Source of the DNA: Paractinoplanes deccanensis
GTDB lineage: Bacteria > Actinomycetota > Actinomycetes > Mycobacteriales > Micromonosporaceae
Assembly (NCBI RefSeq): GCF_016862115.1
Contig: NZ_BOMI01000073.1
Location: 1 to 58,913, forward strand
Direction: 5' to 3'
Length of the DNA stretch: 58,913 bases
Under the pieces are notes generated by a model, which saw only the letters and a program-made list of their open reading frames with translations, had not been told where the DNA came from and searched no databases. Positions 16,815-25,629 of this stretch are shown piece after piece (the first letter of the stretch is position 1; every line of letters starts with the position of its first letter). Position numbers and translations under genes: made by a program.

Positions 16815-18094
16815 CTGTGCTCGACACGGCTCTCGATCCGCGCACCCCCGGCTATCTCGAGGGCTGCGGCACCGCCACGGACCGGCTCGCCCGGCTCGAG
16901 GCCGCGCTCGAGGAGGCCCGCGCCGGCGGCGGCGAGCGGGCCGTCACCCGCCACCACGCCCGCGGCAAGCTGCTGCCCCGCGAGCGCATCGAGATGCTGC
17001 TCGACCAGGACGGCCCGTTCCTCGAGCTGTCGCCGGTGGCGGGCTGGGGCACCGAGTTCCCGGTCGGGGCCGGCGTGGTCACCGGCATCGGTGCCGTCGA
17101 GGGCGTCGAATGCATGATCATCGCCACCGATCCGACGGTCGACGGCGGTCCCGTCAACCCGTACGCGGTCGAGAAGATCCGGCGGGCCGCGCGGATCTCC
17201 TCGTGCAACCGGCTGCCGCTGGTGAATCTGGTCGAGTCGGCCGCCGAGACCCCGCCCGGCGGGCCGCAGCCGCGCGGCGGGATCGCCCGCGACCTGAGCC
17301 GCCTCGCCGCCGAGCGGGTGCCCGCGATCTGCGTGGTCTTCGGCCCCGCGGAGGGCATCGCCGCCTACCTGCCGGCGCTCTCCGACTACACGATCACCGT
17401 CAAGCCACAGCCGGCCCGCGCCACCAAGGACGTCGCGGACCAGCTCGCCGAGGACGAGCGGGACGGGCTGCGCCTGGCCCGCCAGTGCGTACGCCGGCTC
17501 AACTGGCGCAAGCGGGGGCCGCAGCCGCGCACCGCCGCGCCCGCCGAGCCGAAGTACGACGCCGAGGACCTGCTCGCGCTCACCACCCTCTACGACCCGC
17601 GCGAGCTGCTCGCCCGCGTCCTCGACGGCAGCGAGTTCGACGAGTTCAAGCCCGCCGTCGGCACGGCCCTGCTGGCCGGCTGGGGCGAGCTGCACGGCTA
17701 CCCGGTCGGCGTCCTGGCGGCCTCGGGCGCCCCGCACACCCCGGCCGAGACCCAGAAGGCGGTGCACTTCATCCAGCTCGCCAACGCCACCGACACGTCG
17801 CTGCTGCTGATCCAGCGCGACGAGACCACCGAGTCGTTCGGGCCGGGCGAGATCGACGCGCTCGCGCACTCGACCGTGCCGCTGCTCGCGCTCAACAGCG
17901 GCCGCACCGGTGATCCCCGCTTCTCGTTCAGCTGGCCCGCCGACGGCCCGGTGGCCAACGGCGACGACGACGGCACCATCGACCCTCGCGACACGCGTAC
18001 CGTCCTCGGTCTCTGCCTCTCCGCCGCGCACAGCGCGACCGTCGAGGGCGCCGGGCACATCGGTGTGTTCCGACCCGGAAAGGTAGACCAGTGA
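16811..18094 (+). CDS. Divergent acyl-CoA carboxyltransferase-like protein (shortened)
   Basis: Encodes 427 residues related to the carboxyltransferase beta subunits of acyl-CoA carboxylases (usually 510-550). The N-terminal RHHARGKLLPRERIEMLLD segment is recognisable. The first oxyanion region, normally GPxAGG in a block ending with SPALTD, reads GPAEGIAAYLPALSDY (from residue 178). The usual SGGARIQEG is ESAAETPPGG, and the C-terminal GGAY segment of the second active-site half is missing. About 60 residues after LSDY are replaced by a short charged linker. It is therefore probably not an ordinary acyl-CoA carboxyltransferase. The stop overlaps the next gene by four bases (GTGA), so the two products are made together. 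The GTG start follows a mini-ORF. Confidence 0.75.
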   Translation: MTVLDTALDPRTPGYLEGCGTATDRLARLEAALEEARAGGGERAVTRHHARGKLLPRERIEMLLDQDGPFLELSPVAGWGTEFPVGAGVVTGIGAVEGVECMIIATDPTVDGGPVNPYAVEKIRRAARISSCNRLPLVNLVESAAETPPGGPQPRGGIARDLSRLAAERVPAICVVFGPAEGIAAYLPALSDYTITVKPQPARATKDVADQLAEDERDGLRLARQCVRRLNWRKRGPQPRTAAPAEPKYDAEDLLALTTLYDPRELLARVLDGSEFDEFKPAVGTALLAGWGELHGYPVGVLAASGAPHTPAETQKAVHFIQLANATDTSLLLIQRDETTESFGPGEIDALAHSTVPLLALNSGRTGDPRFSFSWPADGPVANGDDDGTIDPRDTRTVLGLCLSAAHSATVEGAGHIGVFRPGKVDQ

Positions 18095-20097
18095 TCCGAC
18101 GTCTTCTGGTGGCCGACCGTGGCGAGATCGCCCGCCGGGTGTTCGCCACCTGCCGCCTGGTCGGCATCGAGACGGTCGCCGTCTACTGCGACGCCGATTC
18201 CGACGCGCCCCACGTGGCAGAGGCCGACTACGCGGTACGCCTGGACGGCGGCACCCCGCGCTCGTCGTACCTGCGCGGCGACCTGATCATCACGGCCGCC
18301 CAGCGGTCCGGGGCGAACGCGATCCACCCGGGCAACGGCGAGCTCGCCGAGGACCCGGACTTCGCCGCGGCGGTCGCCGACGCCGGCATGATCTGGGTCG
18401 GCGCGCCGCCCAAGACGCTCGGCATCCTGCGCAGCAAGACCGAGACCAAGGCGCTGGTCGCCGAGGCCCGGGTGCCGGTGCTGCCGAGCTTCACCGACCC
18501 GGACGAGGTGCCCGGCTTCCCCGTGCTGATCAAGCCGGACAACGGGGCGGGCGGCACCGGCCTGCGCGTGGTGCGCGACGCGACGACGCTGATCGAGGCG
18601 ATCGCCTCCACCCGCCGCGAGGTGGGCAGCGAGGTCTACTGCGAGCCGTACGTCGAGGACGTCCGCCACATCGAGGTGCCGATCCTCGCCGACGAGCACG
18701 GCGCCGTGGTGCCGTTCGGCGAGCGTGAGTGCTCGATCCAGCGCCGCTACCAGAAGATCGTCGAGGAGACCCCGTCGCCGGCCGTCGACCCGGGCCTGCG
18801 CGAGGAGCTATGCCGGGCGGCGATCGTCGCCGTGCGGGCGCTCGGCTACGTGGGCGCCGGCGCGGTCGAGTTCCTGCTCGACGCGCGCGGCGACTTCTGG
18901 TTCATGGAACTCACCCCGACGCTTCAGGCCGATCACGCGGTCACCGAGTGCGTGTCCGGCTACGACCTGGTGCGCCTGCAACTGCTGGTGGCCGAGGGCG
19001 GCAGCCTGCCGATGCCGGGCCCGCCGCCGATCCGCGGTCACGCCATCGAGGTGCGGATCTGCGCCGAGGACCCCGCGTACGCCTGGCTGCCCGCCACCGG
19101 CACGCTGCACCGCTTCGCCGTGCCGGACGTGGCCGGCCGGTTCCGCCCGCTGCCGGCGCCGGGCCTGCGGCTCGACGCGGGGGTCGAGAACGGCTCGGTG
19201 ATCGCCGCGCACCAGGACTCCACGCTCGCCAAGCTCGTCGCCTGGGCGCCGACGCGGCAGGAGGCGGCGCGCATGCTGGCCTCCGCGCTGACCCGCTCGC
19301 AGATCCACGGCGTGGCGACCAACCGCGATCTTCTGGTACGGGCGTTGCGGCATCACGCCTTCCGCACCGGCGACGTGGACACCGGCTTCCTCGACCGGCG
19401 CCCCGAGGTGTTCGCCCCGCTCCTGTCGGCCGTGGACGCCGTACGGCTGTCCTGTCTCGCCTCGGCCCTGGCCGGCGCCGCCGCACGCCGCGCGGAGGCC
19501 GCTGTGCTCGCGGCCGTGCCCTCCGGCTGGCGCAACGTGCCCTCCGGCTCGCAGACGGCGGTCTACGACGGCCCGGCGGGCCCGGTCGAGGTCGGCTACC
19601 GGATGAACCGGCACGGCGAGCTGGCCGGCTGGTGGGTGCGCACCGTGGACCCGGAGGAGCTGGACCTGGCCGGGCTGGGACAGGCGCCGGTGGTGGACGA
19701 CTATCCGGAGACGGTGGTCGTGCGCGCCGGCGACGAGCAGGTGGTGCTCGACGTCAACGGCATCCGGCTGACCTTCAACGTGCACCGGGTGGGCGAGGTC
19801 TCGTACGTGGACAGCCCCGAGGGCTCGGTGGCGCTGCGCGAGCTGTCCCGCTTCCCGATGCCGGCGCCCGAGGCCGTCGAGGGGTCGCTGATCGCCCCGC
19901 TGCCGGGCGCGGTCCGCCGGGTGCTGGTCGTGCCCGGCCAGCGGGTGCGCGCCGGCGAGCTGCTGCTCACGCTGGAGGCGATGAAGCTGGAGCACCCCGT
20001 GCACGCCCCCAGCGCCGGCGTGGTGGCCTCGCTGCCGGTGCACCCGGGCACCGAGGTGGACACCGGCGAGCTGCTAGCGGTCCTCGATCCCGAGTAG
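18091..20097 (+). CDS. Divergent biotin carboxylase/biotin carrier fusion with altered catalytic residues
   Basis: Encodes 668 residues: biotin carboxylase N-domain, ATP-grasp, C-domain, a middle region and a C-terminal biotinyl domain with the attachment motif EAMKLE (Lys 632). Many family landmarks remain (RGEIARR, RHIEV, QKIVEE with K222, VEFL, GHAIEVRICAED). Others have changed. IHPGYGFLSE is IHPGNGELAE, the glycine-rich loop is NGAGGTGL, and the catalytic strand, normally MEMNTRLQVEH, is MELTPTLQADH (residues 272-282). In E. coli AccC numbering this replaces N290, R292, V295 and E296, the bicarbonate/biotin site. ATP binding and biotinylation may persist with altered chemistry. It is coupled to the carboxyltransferase-like gene, and its 3' end overlaps the convergent kinase gene by 24 bp. 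Confidence 0.85.
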   Translation: MIRRLLVADRGEIARRVFATCRLVGIETVAVYCDADSDAPHVAEADYAVRLDGGTPRSSYLRGDLIITAAQRSGANAIHPGNGELAEDPDFAAAVADAGMIWVGAPPKTLGILRSKTETKALVAEARVPVLPSFTDPDEVPGFPVLIKPDNGAGGTGLRVVRDATTLIEAIASTRREVGSEVYCEPYVEDVRHIEVPILADEHGAVVPFGERECSIQRRYQKIVEETPSPAVDPGLREELCRAAIVAVRALGYVGAGAVEFLLDARGDFWFMELTPTLQADHAVTECVSGYDLVRLQLLVAEGGSLPMPGPPPIRGHAIEVRICAEDPAYAWLPATGTLHRFAVPDVAGRFRPLPAPGLRLDAGVENGSVIAAHQDSTLAKLVAWAPTRQEAARMLASALTRSQIHGVATNRDLLVRALRHHAFRTGDVDTGFLDRRPEVFAPLLSAVDAVRLSCLASALAGAAARRAEAAVLAAVPSGWRNVPSGSQTAVYDGPAGPVEVGYRMNRHGELAGWWVRTVDPEELDLAGLGQAPVVDDYPETVVVRAGDEQVVLDVNGIRLTFNVHRVGEVSYVDSPEGSVALRELSRFPMPAPEAVEGSLIAPLPGAVRRVLVVPGQRVRAGELLLTLEAMKLEHPVHAPSAGVVASLPVHPGTEVDTGELLAVLDPE

Positions 20098-21024
20098 GCC
20101 GAAGAGCCACTTGCGCTTGGTCTGCTTCACCGTGCGCACGGTCGGCGTCTCGTCGCCGTGTGTGTGGCGCTGCGGCGGGACCTGCTGGGCCGGTCCGGGG
20201 CCGAGCTGGAGCCCGGCGAGCAGGTCGCGCAGCTCGCGGGCGGTGGGCCGGGAGTTGGGGTCGTTCGCCATGCCGTAGCGCAGCACCTGGGTCAGCTGCG
20301 GCGGGACGCCGGGCAGGTCGGGGATGGGCTGGTTGAACAGGTCCATCAGCGTGATCAGGCTGGGGCTGCGGTCGCCGTCCCAGCGTGGCGGGCGCCCGCG
20401 CATCACCGCGTAGAGGGTGGCGCAGAGCGCGTAGACGTCGACCGCGTCGGACGGGTCGTCGTGCCGGAACATCTCGGGCGGCGCGTAGGCCGGGGTGAGC
20501 ACCTCGAGGGTGACCGACGAGTCGCGCATCTCGCCGAGCACGGCGAGGCCGAAGTCGGCGAGGACCGCCGGGTTGAACTCGGAGTAGAGGATGTTCGCCG
20601 GCTTCACATCGCGGTGCAGCACCCCGTTGGCGTGCGAGTGCACCAGCGCGTCGGAGATCTTGACGCCGAGGTCGCGCGCCTCCTCGGCACCGAGCGGGGC
20701 GCGGCGCATGCGATCGAGGTACGACCCGTCGCAGAGCTCCATGATCAGGTATGGGTGCTGGTCGACCGTGACGCCGACGTCGAAGAGGTCGACCACGTGC
20801 GGGTGGGACGACATGCGGCCGGCGGCGCGCGCCTCACGGAGGAAGCGCGCCTGGTCACGGTCGCTCTCGAGGCGGCGGTTCTCCACCTTGATGGCGACCT
20901 CGCGCCCGACCGAGTCCTGCATGGCCCGGTAGACGGTCGCGTACCCACCCCTGGCCATGACCGACAGTCCGGACATGCCGGGCACGTACGGGACCGGCAG
21001 GGCTCCGTGCGGCTTCTCGGTCAT
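20074..21024 (-). CDS. Soluble serine/threonine protein kinase
   Basis: Encodes 316 residues from the ATG at 21024. Hanks-type motifs are present: the glycine loop ARGGYATV (first Gly replaced by Ala), the ATP Lys K46 (VAIKV), HRDVKPAN with catalytic D139, and D157FG. APPE closes the activation segment. The kinase domain ends near residue 265. A Pro/Gln/His-rich tail and a basic-hydrophobic C-terminus (KQTKRKWLF) follow, with no transmembrane helix or sensor domain, unlike PknA/B types. It lies 31 bp after the cyclase-ATPase gene on the same strand and is probably cotranscribed with it. Substrates are unknown. The frame upstream of 21024 overlaps the cyclase gene and is unlikely to be used. 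Confidence 0.9.
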   Translation of the reverse strand: MTEKPHGALPVPYVPGMSGLSVMARGGYATVYRAMQDSVGREVAIKVENRRLESDRDQARFLREARAAGRMSSHPHVVDLFDVGVTVDQHPYLIMELCDGSYLDRMRRAPLGAEEARDLGVKISDALVHSHANGVLHRDVKPANILYSEFNPAVLADFGLAVLGEMRDSSVTLEVLTPAYAPPEMFRHDDPSDAVDVYALCATLYAVMRGRPPRWDGDRSPSLITLMDLFNQPIPDLPGVPPQLTQVLRYGMANDPNSRPTARELRDLLAGLQLGPGPAQQVPPQRHTHGDETPTVRTVKQTKRKWLFGLLGIEDR

Positions 21025-21055
21025 GGCTCTGAAAATATCCCAGGCGTCCCGGTGA

Positions 21056-24000
21056 TCATCCGGGCACGTCGGACGCGTAGGCGACAGTCTCCGGTGCGGG
21101 CGGCTCGGCACCCGCGGACACGAGGGTGTCACGCAGCTCCTCGGCCGCGCAACGCTCGCTCGTCTGCTCGGTGGCCGACGCCAGGCGCACCGCCTCGGCG
21201 GCCGCCCGGCGGGCCTCGTCGTACCGCTGGGCGGCGGCCAGCACCCGGGCGTGCACCATCGCGGCCAGCACGCCGCTGCGCACGTCCTCGGCGGGCACCT
21301 CGAGGGCCCGGTCGATCCAGGTCAGCGCGGTGTCGACCCGGCCGTCGGCGAGCAGCGCGGCAGCGTAGGAGGCCAGCGCGTGCCGCCGCGAGAAGAGCAG
21401 CGACGGCGTGCCCGTGTCGGTGGCGATCGGGGCCAGCAGGCCGATGGCCGTGGCCGCGTCGCCGGCCCGCAGCCGCGCCTCGGCCAGCAGCACCCGCGGC
21501 CCGACCTGGGCCGGGGCGAGCGGATTGTGCGGCTCCACCGCGGTCATCACCCGGCGGGCGTCGGCCTCGGCCTGCGCCAGGTCGCCGCGCTGGATCGCCA
21601 CGAAGCCGCGCAGCGTGCCAGCCATGCCCAGCAGCAGCGGGTGGCCGGTCTTGTCCGCGTAGCCGAGGGCGTCGGTGAGCAGGTCGAACGCGTGGTCGAA
21701 CTCGCCGAGCCCGCGGGCGATCGCGCCCCGGACGACCAGGGCCAGGCCCCGGCCCCAGTCGTCGGCCACGGCGTTGAAGTCCCGGTAGGCCCGGCGCGCC
21801 TCGCCGTCCGCCTCGGCCAGCTCGCCCAGCTCGGCCGCCGCGTAGGCCTCCACGGCGCGCAGCGTGCCCACCGCCCAGCCCTCGCCGACCCGGTCGCCGA
21901 ACGGCAGGAAGACCCGGGCCAGCCGGCGCGACTCCTGCAACCGGCCGGCGAGCAGCCGGGCGAACGCCGTGGTGCCGCGCAGCCAGGACCGGCCCACCGG
22001 GTCGCCGAGCTCGGCGAACAGCCGCGCGGCCCGGCCGAGCACGGCGTCCGTACCGGCGAAGTCGCCCCGGGTGGTGGTGACCCAGGCGAGGTTTTGCAGG
22101 GCCCACGCCTGCCCGTGCCGGTCACCGGCGGCGAGCGTGACCTGATAGGCAGCGGCGAACCTGCTGCTCGCCTGGCTGAGCCGGCCGGCCAGGAAGTCGG
22201 CCATGCCGAGCCGGCGCATCGCGTTGGCCCGCTCCGGCAGCAGCTCGGCCTCGGTGGCGACCTCGAGCGCCTCCTGCCAGACCGTGACCGCCTTGTTCGT
22301 GTCGCCCAGCGCCTCGTGGGCCCGGCCGACCACCAGCAGCGCCTCGGCCTTGCTGACCGGCTCGTCGTCCGAGCCGGCGGCGATCTTTTCGCCGTGCTCG
22401 AGCGCCTCCTCGGCCCGGCCCAGCCGCAGCAGCGCGCGGGCGTAGACGAGCTGGTCGGGCAGGGGCAGCACGCCGTCGGGGGCGAGCAGCGCGGCCCGCT
22501 CGGCGTATTCGATCGACGCGCCCGGCTCGATGTTGGCCAGCGCGCGCCGGGCCATCCGCCCCAGCGCGGCCACGCCGAGCGGCGCCACCTCGCGCACGGC
22601 GGCGTCCGGCCGCAGGCGTACGGCGTCGGCCAGCTCGACCGCGCACTCGGCGTGGGTGGCCACGAAGGCGTCCCGGTCGTTGTCGGTCAGGCTCAGCCGG
22701 CTCGCGCTGTCGTAGCCGAGCCGGTCGATCGCCTCCGGCGCGGCCCAGTGGGCCAGGTAGGCGTGCCGGTCGGCCAGGTCGGCCTTGCCGATGCCGGAGT
22801 AGGCCGCCTCGCGCATCAGCGGGGTGGTGAAGGCGTAGCCGCCGCGCACCCGATGCAGCATGCGTCGCTGGAGGAGCTCGTCGACCGAGCGCTCCAGCTC
22901 GACCGCGGCGACCGCGCCCGGCCGGGCGTCGCTCGCGGCCCGCCGCTCGCGCAGCGCCTCGATCACCCCGGACGGCACGGTGTCGCCGACGACGGCCGCG
23001 TCCCGCAGCACCGACCGCGGCTCCGGCGGCAGCGCGTCGATGCGGGCCGCGAGCACCGCGGCCAGGTCGCGGGAGAGCAGCTGGCGGCCGAGCGAGCCGT
23101 CGGCGAGCATCCACTTGCCGGCCGCGTTGGCGCCGACCGCCGGCGTCAGCGCGCCCCGCTCCATCAGCAGCGTGACCATCTCGGCCAGGTAGAACGGGTT
23201 GCCCTGCGCGGTGGCGAGCAGCCGGTCGGTGTCGGGCTGGGGCAGCTTGCCGCCGTTCAGATAGGAGGTGAGCAGGCGGGAGGCGTCGGCGCCGCGCAGC
23301 GGGGGCAGCGTGTGCACCTCGGCGTCGGCGAGCCGGGTCAGCGCGCCGGCCGTGCGCACCAGCTCGGGACGGCCGAGCAGCAGCACCACCACCGGGCCGT
23401 CGAGCAGCGAGAGGGTCCGCCCGAGCGCGTCGACGGTCGACGCCGTCGCGTCGTGCAGGTCGTCGACGATCACCACCAGCGGGGCGTCGACGGCCAGCGC
23501 GCTGAGCAGCTCGGCCACCGCTGTGGAGATCGCGTCGGGGTCGAGCCGCTTGGTCGGCTGCCAGTCGGCGCCCGCCGCGGGCCCGACCGGGTTGGCCGGG
23601 GCCTCGCCGTAGCCGAGCAGGGCCAGCAGCCGGTCGATGTCGAGACGCACCGGGTCGCCGTCGCGGCCGAGCCGGTTGGCGAGCTTGCGCAGCCGCTCCT
23701 CGACCACCGTGCGGCCGACCGTGGAGACCACGTCCTTGGGCAGGCCGACCGACTTGCGCACGAGGTCGGCCAGGGGCGCGAAGCGGCGGCGCTCGCCGAA
23801 CGCGCGGCACCGGACGCGCAGCACCCGGGCGCCGGCGTGGGCCGCGTACCGCCCGTTGCCGACGTCGTAGCCGGCGGCGAGCCGCTTGACCTCGCCCGCG
23901 AAGCGGGACTTGCCGATGCCGGCCTCGGCGGTCATCACCATGACCCGCGGGGTGCCGGCGTCGATCGCCTCGGCGAGCCGGCCGGCCACCCGGCCCAGCT

Positions 24001-24706
24001 CGGTCTCGCGGCCGACGAACGGCGCCTCGTCGCCCAGGCCCGACCGGGTGCCCGGGGCGTCGTGCAGGCCGAGCAGCTCGAACGCCGGCACGGGCTCGCG
24101 CTTGCCCTTGAGCCGCAGCGGGCGCAGCTGCCGCCAGGAGGCGATGTGCCGGGTGCCGCCGCTGGTGCGGGAGCCGGCGTAGACGGCGCCGACGGCGGCC
24201 GCGTCGGCGAGCCGCGCGGCCGTGTTCACCGTGTCGCCGATGACCGTGTATTCGATGCCGGCCTGCATGCCGGCGACCACCTCGCCGGTGTTCAGGCCGA
24301 CGCGCAGGCCGAGGGGCGCGCCACCACCGCGCTCGTCGTCGAGCACCCGGCGCACGGCACGCTGCATGCTCAGCGCGGCGCGCACGGCACGCTCGGCGTC
24401 GTCCTCGTGCGCCACCGGGGCGCCGAAGACCGCCATGATGCCGTCGCCGGTGAGCTTGTCGACGTGGCCGCCGAACGTCTTCACCGCGCCGGCCAGGGCG
24501 GCCAGCACCCGGTCGGTGACCGCGCCGACCCGCTCCGGATCGAGGTCCTCCGACCAGGAGGTGAAGTCGGACAGGTCGCCGAAGAGCACAGTGACGATCC
24601 GCCGCTCGGCCGCGGGCAGGGTCGCCGCGGCCGGCAGGGCGGCACCGCAGTTGTGGCAGAAGCGGGCGCCCGGCACGGCGACGGTTCCACACACAGGACA
24701 GGTCAC
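21056..24706 (-). CDS. Class III adenylate/guanylate cyclase fused to AAA ATPase and TPR region
   Basis: Encodes 1216 residues. The order is a zinc-ribbon (CPVCG and CHNCG, residues 3-21), a class III nucleotide cyclase domain (about 34-215), an AAA/NTPase domain with Walker A EAGIGKS (about residue 260), and a long helical C-terminal half with TPR character. Both cyclase metal aspartates are visible (FGDLSDF, D44; LTGDG, D88), with a Lys next to the second and the transition-state segment GDTVNTAARL, so the domain looks catalytically competent. The layout resembles LuxR-less MalT/AfsR-like cyclase regulators of actinobacteria. The GTG start at 24706 overlaps the stop of the MBL gene by four bases. 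The product may be cAMP, feeding the nearby Crp, but this is inference. Confidence 0.9.
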   Translation of the reverse strand: MTCPVCGTVAVPGARFCHNCGAALPAAATLPAAERRIVTVLFGDLSDFTSWSEDLDPERVGAVTDRVLAALAGAVKTFGGHVDKLTGDGIMAVFGAPVAHEDDAERAVRAALSMQRAVRRVLDDERGGGAPLGLRVGLNTGEVVAGMQAGIEYTVIGDTVNTAARLADAAAVGAVYAGSRTSGGTRHIASWRQLRPLRLKGKREPVPAFELLGLHDAPGTRSGLGDEAPFVGRETELGRVAGRLAEAIDAGTPRVMVMTAEAGIGKSRFAGEVKRLAAGYDVGNGRYAAHAGARVLRVRCRAFGERRRFAPLADLVRKSVGLPKDVVSTVGRTVVEERLRKLANRLGRDGDPVRLDIDRLLALLGYGEAPANPVGPAAGADWQPTKRLDPDAISTAVAELLSALAVDAPLVVIVDDLHDATASTVDALGRTLSLLDGPVVVLLLGRPELVRTAGALTRLADAEVHTLPPLRGADASRLLTSYLNGGKLPQPDTDRLLATAQGNPFYLAEMVTLLMERGALTPAVGANAAGKWMLADGSLGRQLLSRDLAAVLAARIDALPPEPRSVLRDAAVVGDTVPSGVIEALRERRAASDARPGAVAAVELERSVDELLQRRMLHRVRGGYAFTTPLMREAAYSGIGKADLADRHAYLAHWAAPEAIDRLGYDSASRLSLTDNDRDAFVATHAECAVELADAVRLRPDAAVREVAPLGVAALGRMARRALANIEPGASIEYAERAALLAPDGVLPLPDQLVYARALLRLGRAEEALEHGEKIAAGSDDEPVSKAEALLVVGRAHEALGDTNKAVTVWQEALEVATEAELLPERANAMRRLGMADFLAGRLSQASSRFAAAYQVTLAAGDRHGQAWALQNLAWVTTTRGDFAGTDAVLGRAARLFAELGDPVGRSWLRGTTAFARLLAGRLQESRRLARVFLPFGDRVGEGWAVGTLRAVEAYAAAELGELAEADGEARRAYRDFNAVADDWGRGLALVVRGAIARGLGEFDHAFDLLTDALGYADKTGHPLLLGMAGTLRGFVAIQRGDLAQAEADARRVMTAVEPHNPLAPAQVGPRVLLAEARLRAGDAATAIGLLAPIATDTGTPSLLFSRRHALASYAAALLADGRVDTALTWIDRALEVPAEDVRSGVLAAMVHARVLAAAQRYDEARRAAAEAVRLASATEQTSERCAAEELRDTLVSAGAEPPAPETVAYASDVPG

Positions 24707-25506
24707 AGCCGATCCAACCCGCCTGCGAGTGTTCCTGATTCCCGGTTTTTGTGATTGAGGTAATCAAGTTGGGCGGCGGCCGACCAGACGGCCGCGAACC
24801 GCACCGCCGGATCGATGTCCGGGTAGACGATGTCGACGACCTGCTCGGCCGTCTCGGCGCCGGCCTCCATCGCGGCCGTGACCTGCGCCAACCGTTCCTC
24901 ACGGTGGGCCAGGTAGGCCCGCGCGACCGCCGACACGTCGTCGCGCGCGGGACCGTGCCCGGGCAACATCAGGACATTTTCGTACGCCGTCAGGCGTCGG
25001 AGACTCGACAGATAGTTGCCCAGATGGCCGTCGGGATGCGCGACCACCGTCGTGCCGCGGCCGAGGATCGTGTCGCCGGTGAAGACCGCCGCGCCGTCGA
25101 CCACGAAGCAGACCGAGTCGGCGGTGTGGCCCGGGGTGGCCAGCACGTCGATGGTCAGGCCGGCCGCGGTGAGCCGCGCGTCGCCCGCCATCGGCCGCGC
25201 GGGGATCGCGTGGGCGGGGTCGGCGGCGAGCACCGGGGTGCCGCCGAGGATCTCGGCGAGGCGGGCAGCACCCTCGACATGGTCGTGATGACCGTGAGTA
25301 ATCAGGATCGCCTCGTACGGACCGTGCTCGGCGATGTGGGCCAGGTGGCCCTCGTCGAGCGGGCCGGGGTCGATCACCACGCCGAGCCGCTCGCCGGGCG
25401 CGCGCAGCACCCACGTATTGGTGCCGTCCAGCGTCATCGGACCCGGGTTGGGCGCGCGCAACAGCGTCACCCACCCCGGCAGGCCGTTCGGCGCAGCACC
25501 CCCCAT
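24703..25506 (-). CDS. Metallo-beta-lactamase-fold hydrolase
   Basis: Encodes 267 residues. The metal-binding motif THGHHDH, the downstream TPGHT and TGDT segments, and a C-terminal helical region are typical of the MBL hydrolases with a C-terminal winged-helix extension (LACTB2-like). It matches the position of Rv3677c near crp and RidA. The specific substrate is unknown, and RNA or thioester hydrolysis are both known in the family. The ATG start lies inside a perfect inverted repeat (25501-25533). The stop overlaps the cyclase gene by four bases. Confidence 0.88.
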   Translation of the reverse strand: MGGAAPNGLPGWVTLLRAPNPGPMTLDGTNTWVLRAPGERLGVVIDPGPLDEGHLAHIAEHGPYEAILITHGHHDHVEGAARLAEILGGTPVLAADPAHAIPARPMAGDARLTAAGLTIDVLATPGHTADSVCFVVDGAAVFTGDTILGRGTTVVAHPDGHLGNYLSSLRRLTAYENVLMLPGHGPARDDVSAVARAYLAHREERLAQVTAAMEAGAETAEQVVDIVYPDIDPAVRFAAVWSAAAQLDYLNHKNRESGTLAGGLDRL

Positions 25507-25533
25507 GCGCGAAATCCTACGTCGCGCATGGGG
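25501..25533. promoter_or_regulatory. Perfect inverted repeat enclosing the MBL start codon
   Basis: Arms of 12 bp (25501-25512 and 25522-25533) are perfect complements with a 9-base spacer. The MBL ATG (25504-25506) and the likely AGGA ribosome binding site are within it. It may be an operator, or an mRNA hairpin hiding the start. Confidence 0.6.
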
Positions 25534-25629
25534 TGAACGGAGAGGACCGGATGTGCGATCTCCGTGCCCGCTCAGGTTACGGAAAGCAACCAGAACGGTG
25601 GAGAGATCACCTCAGGTCAGCGGGAACCG

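Noticed and set aside
21251..24754. Long plus-strand frame opposite the cyclase-ATPase gene
   Set aside because: Composition and lack of motifs mark it as an artefact; the minus frame has cyclase and Walker motifs.
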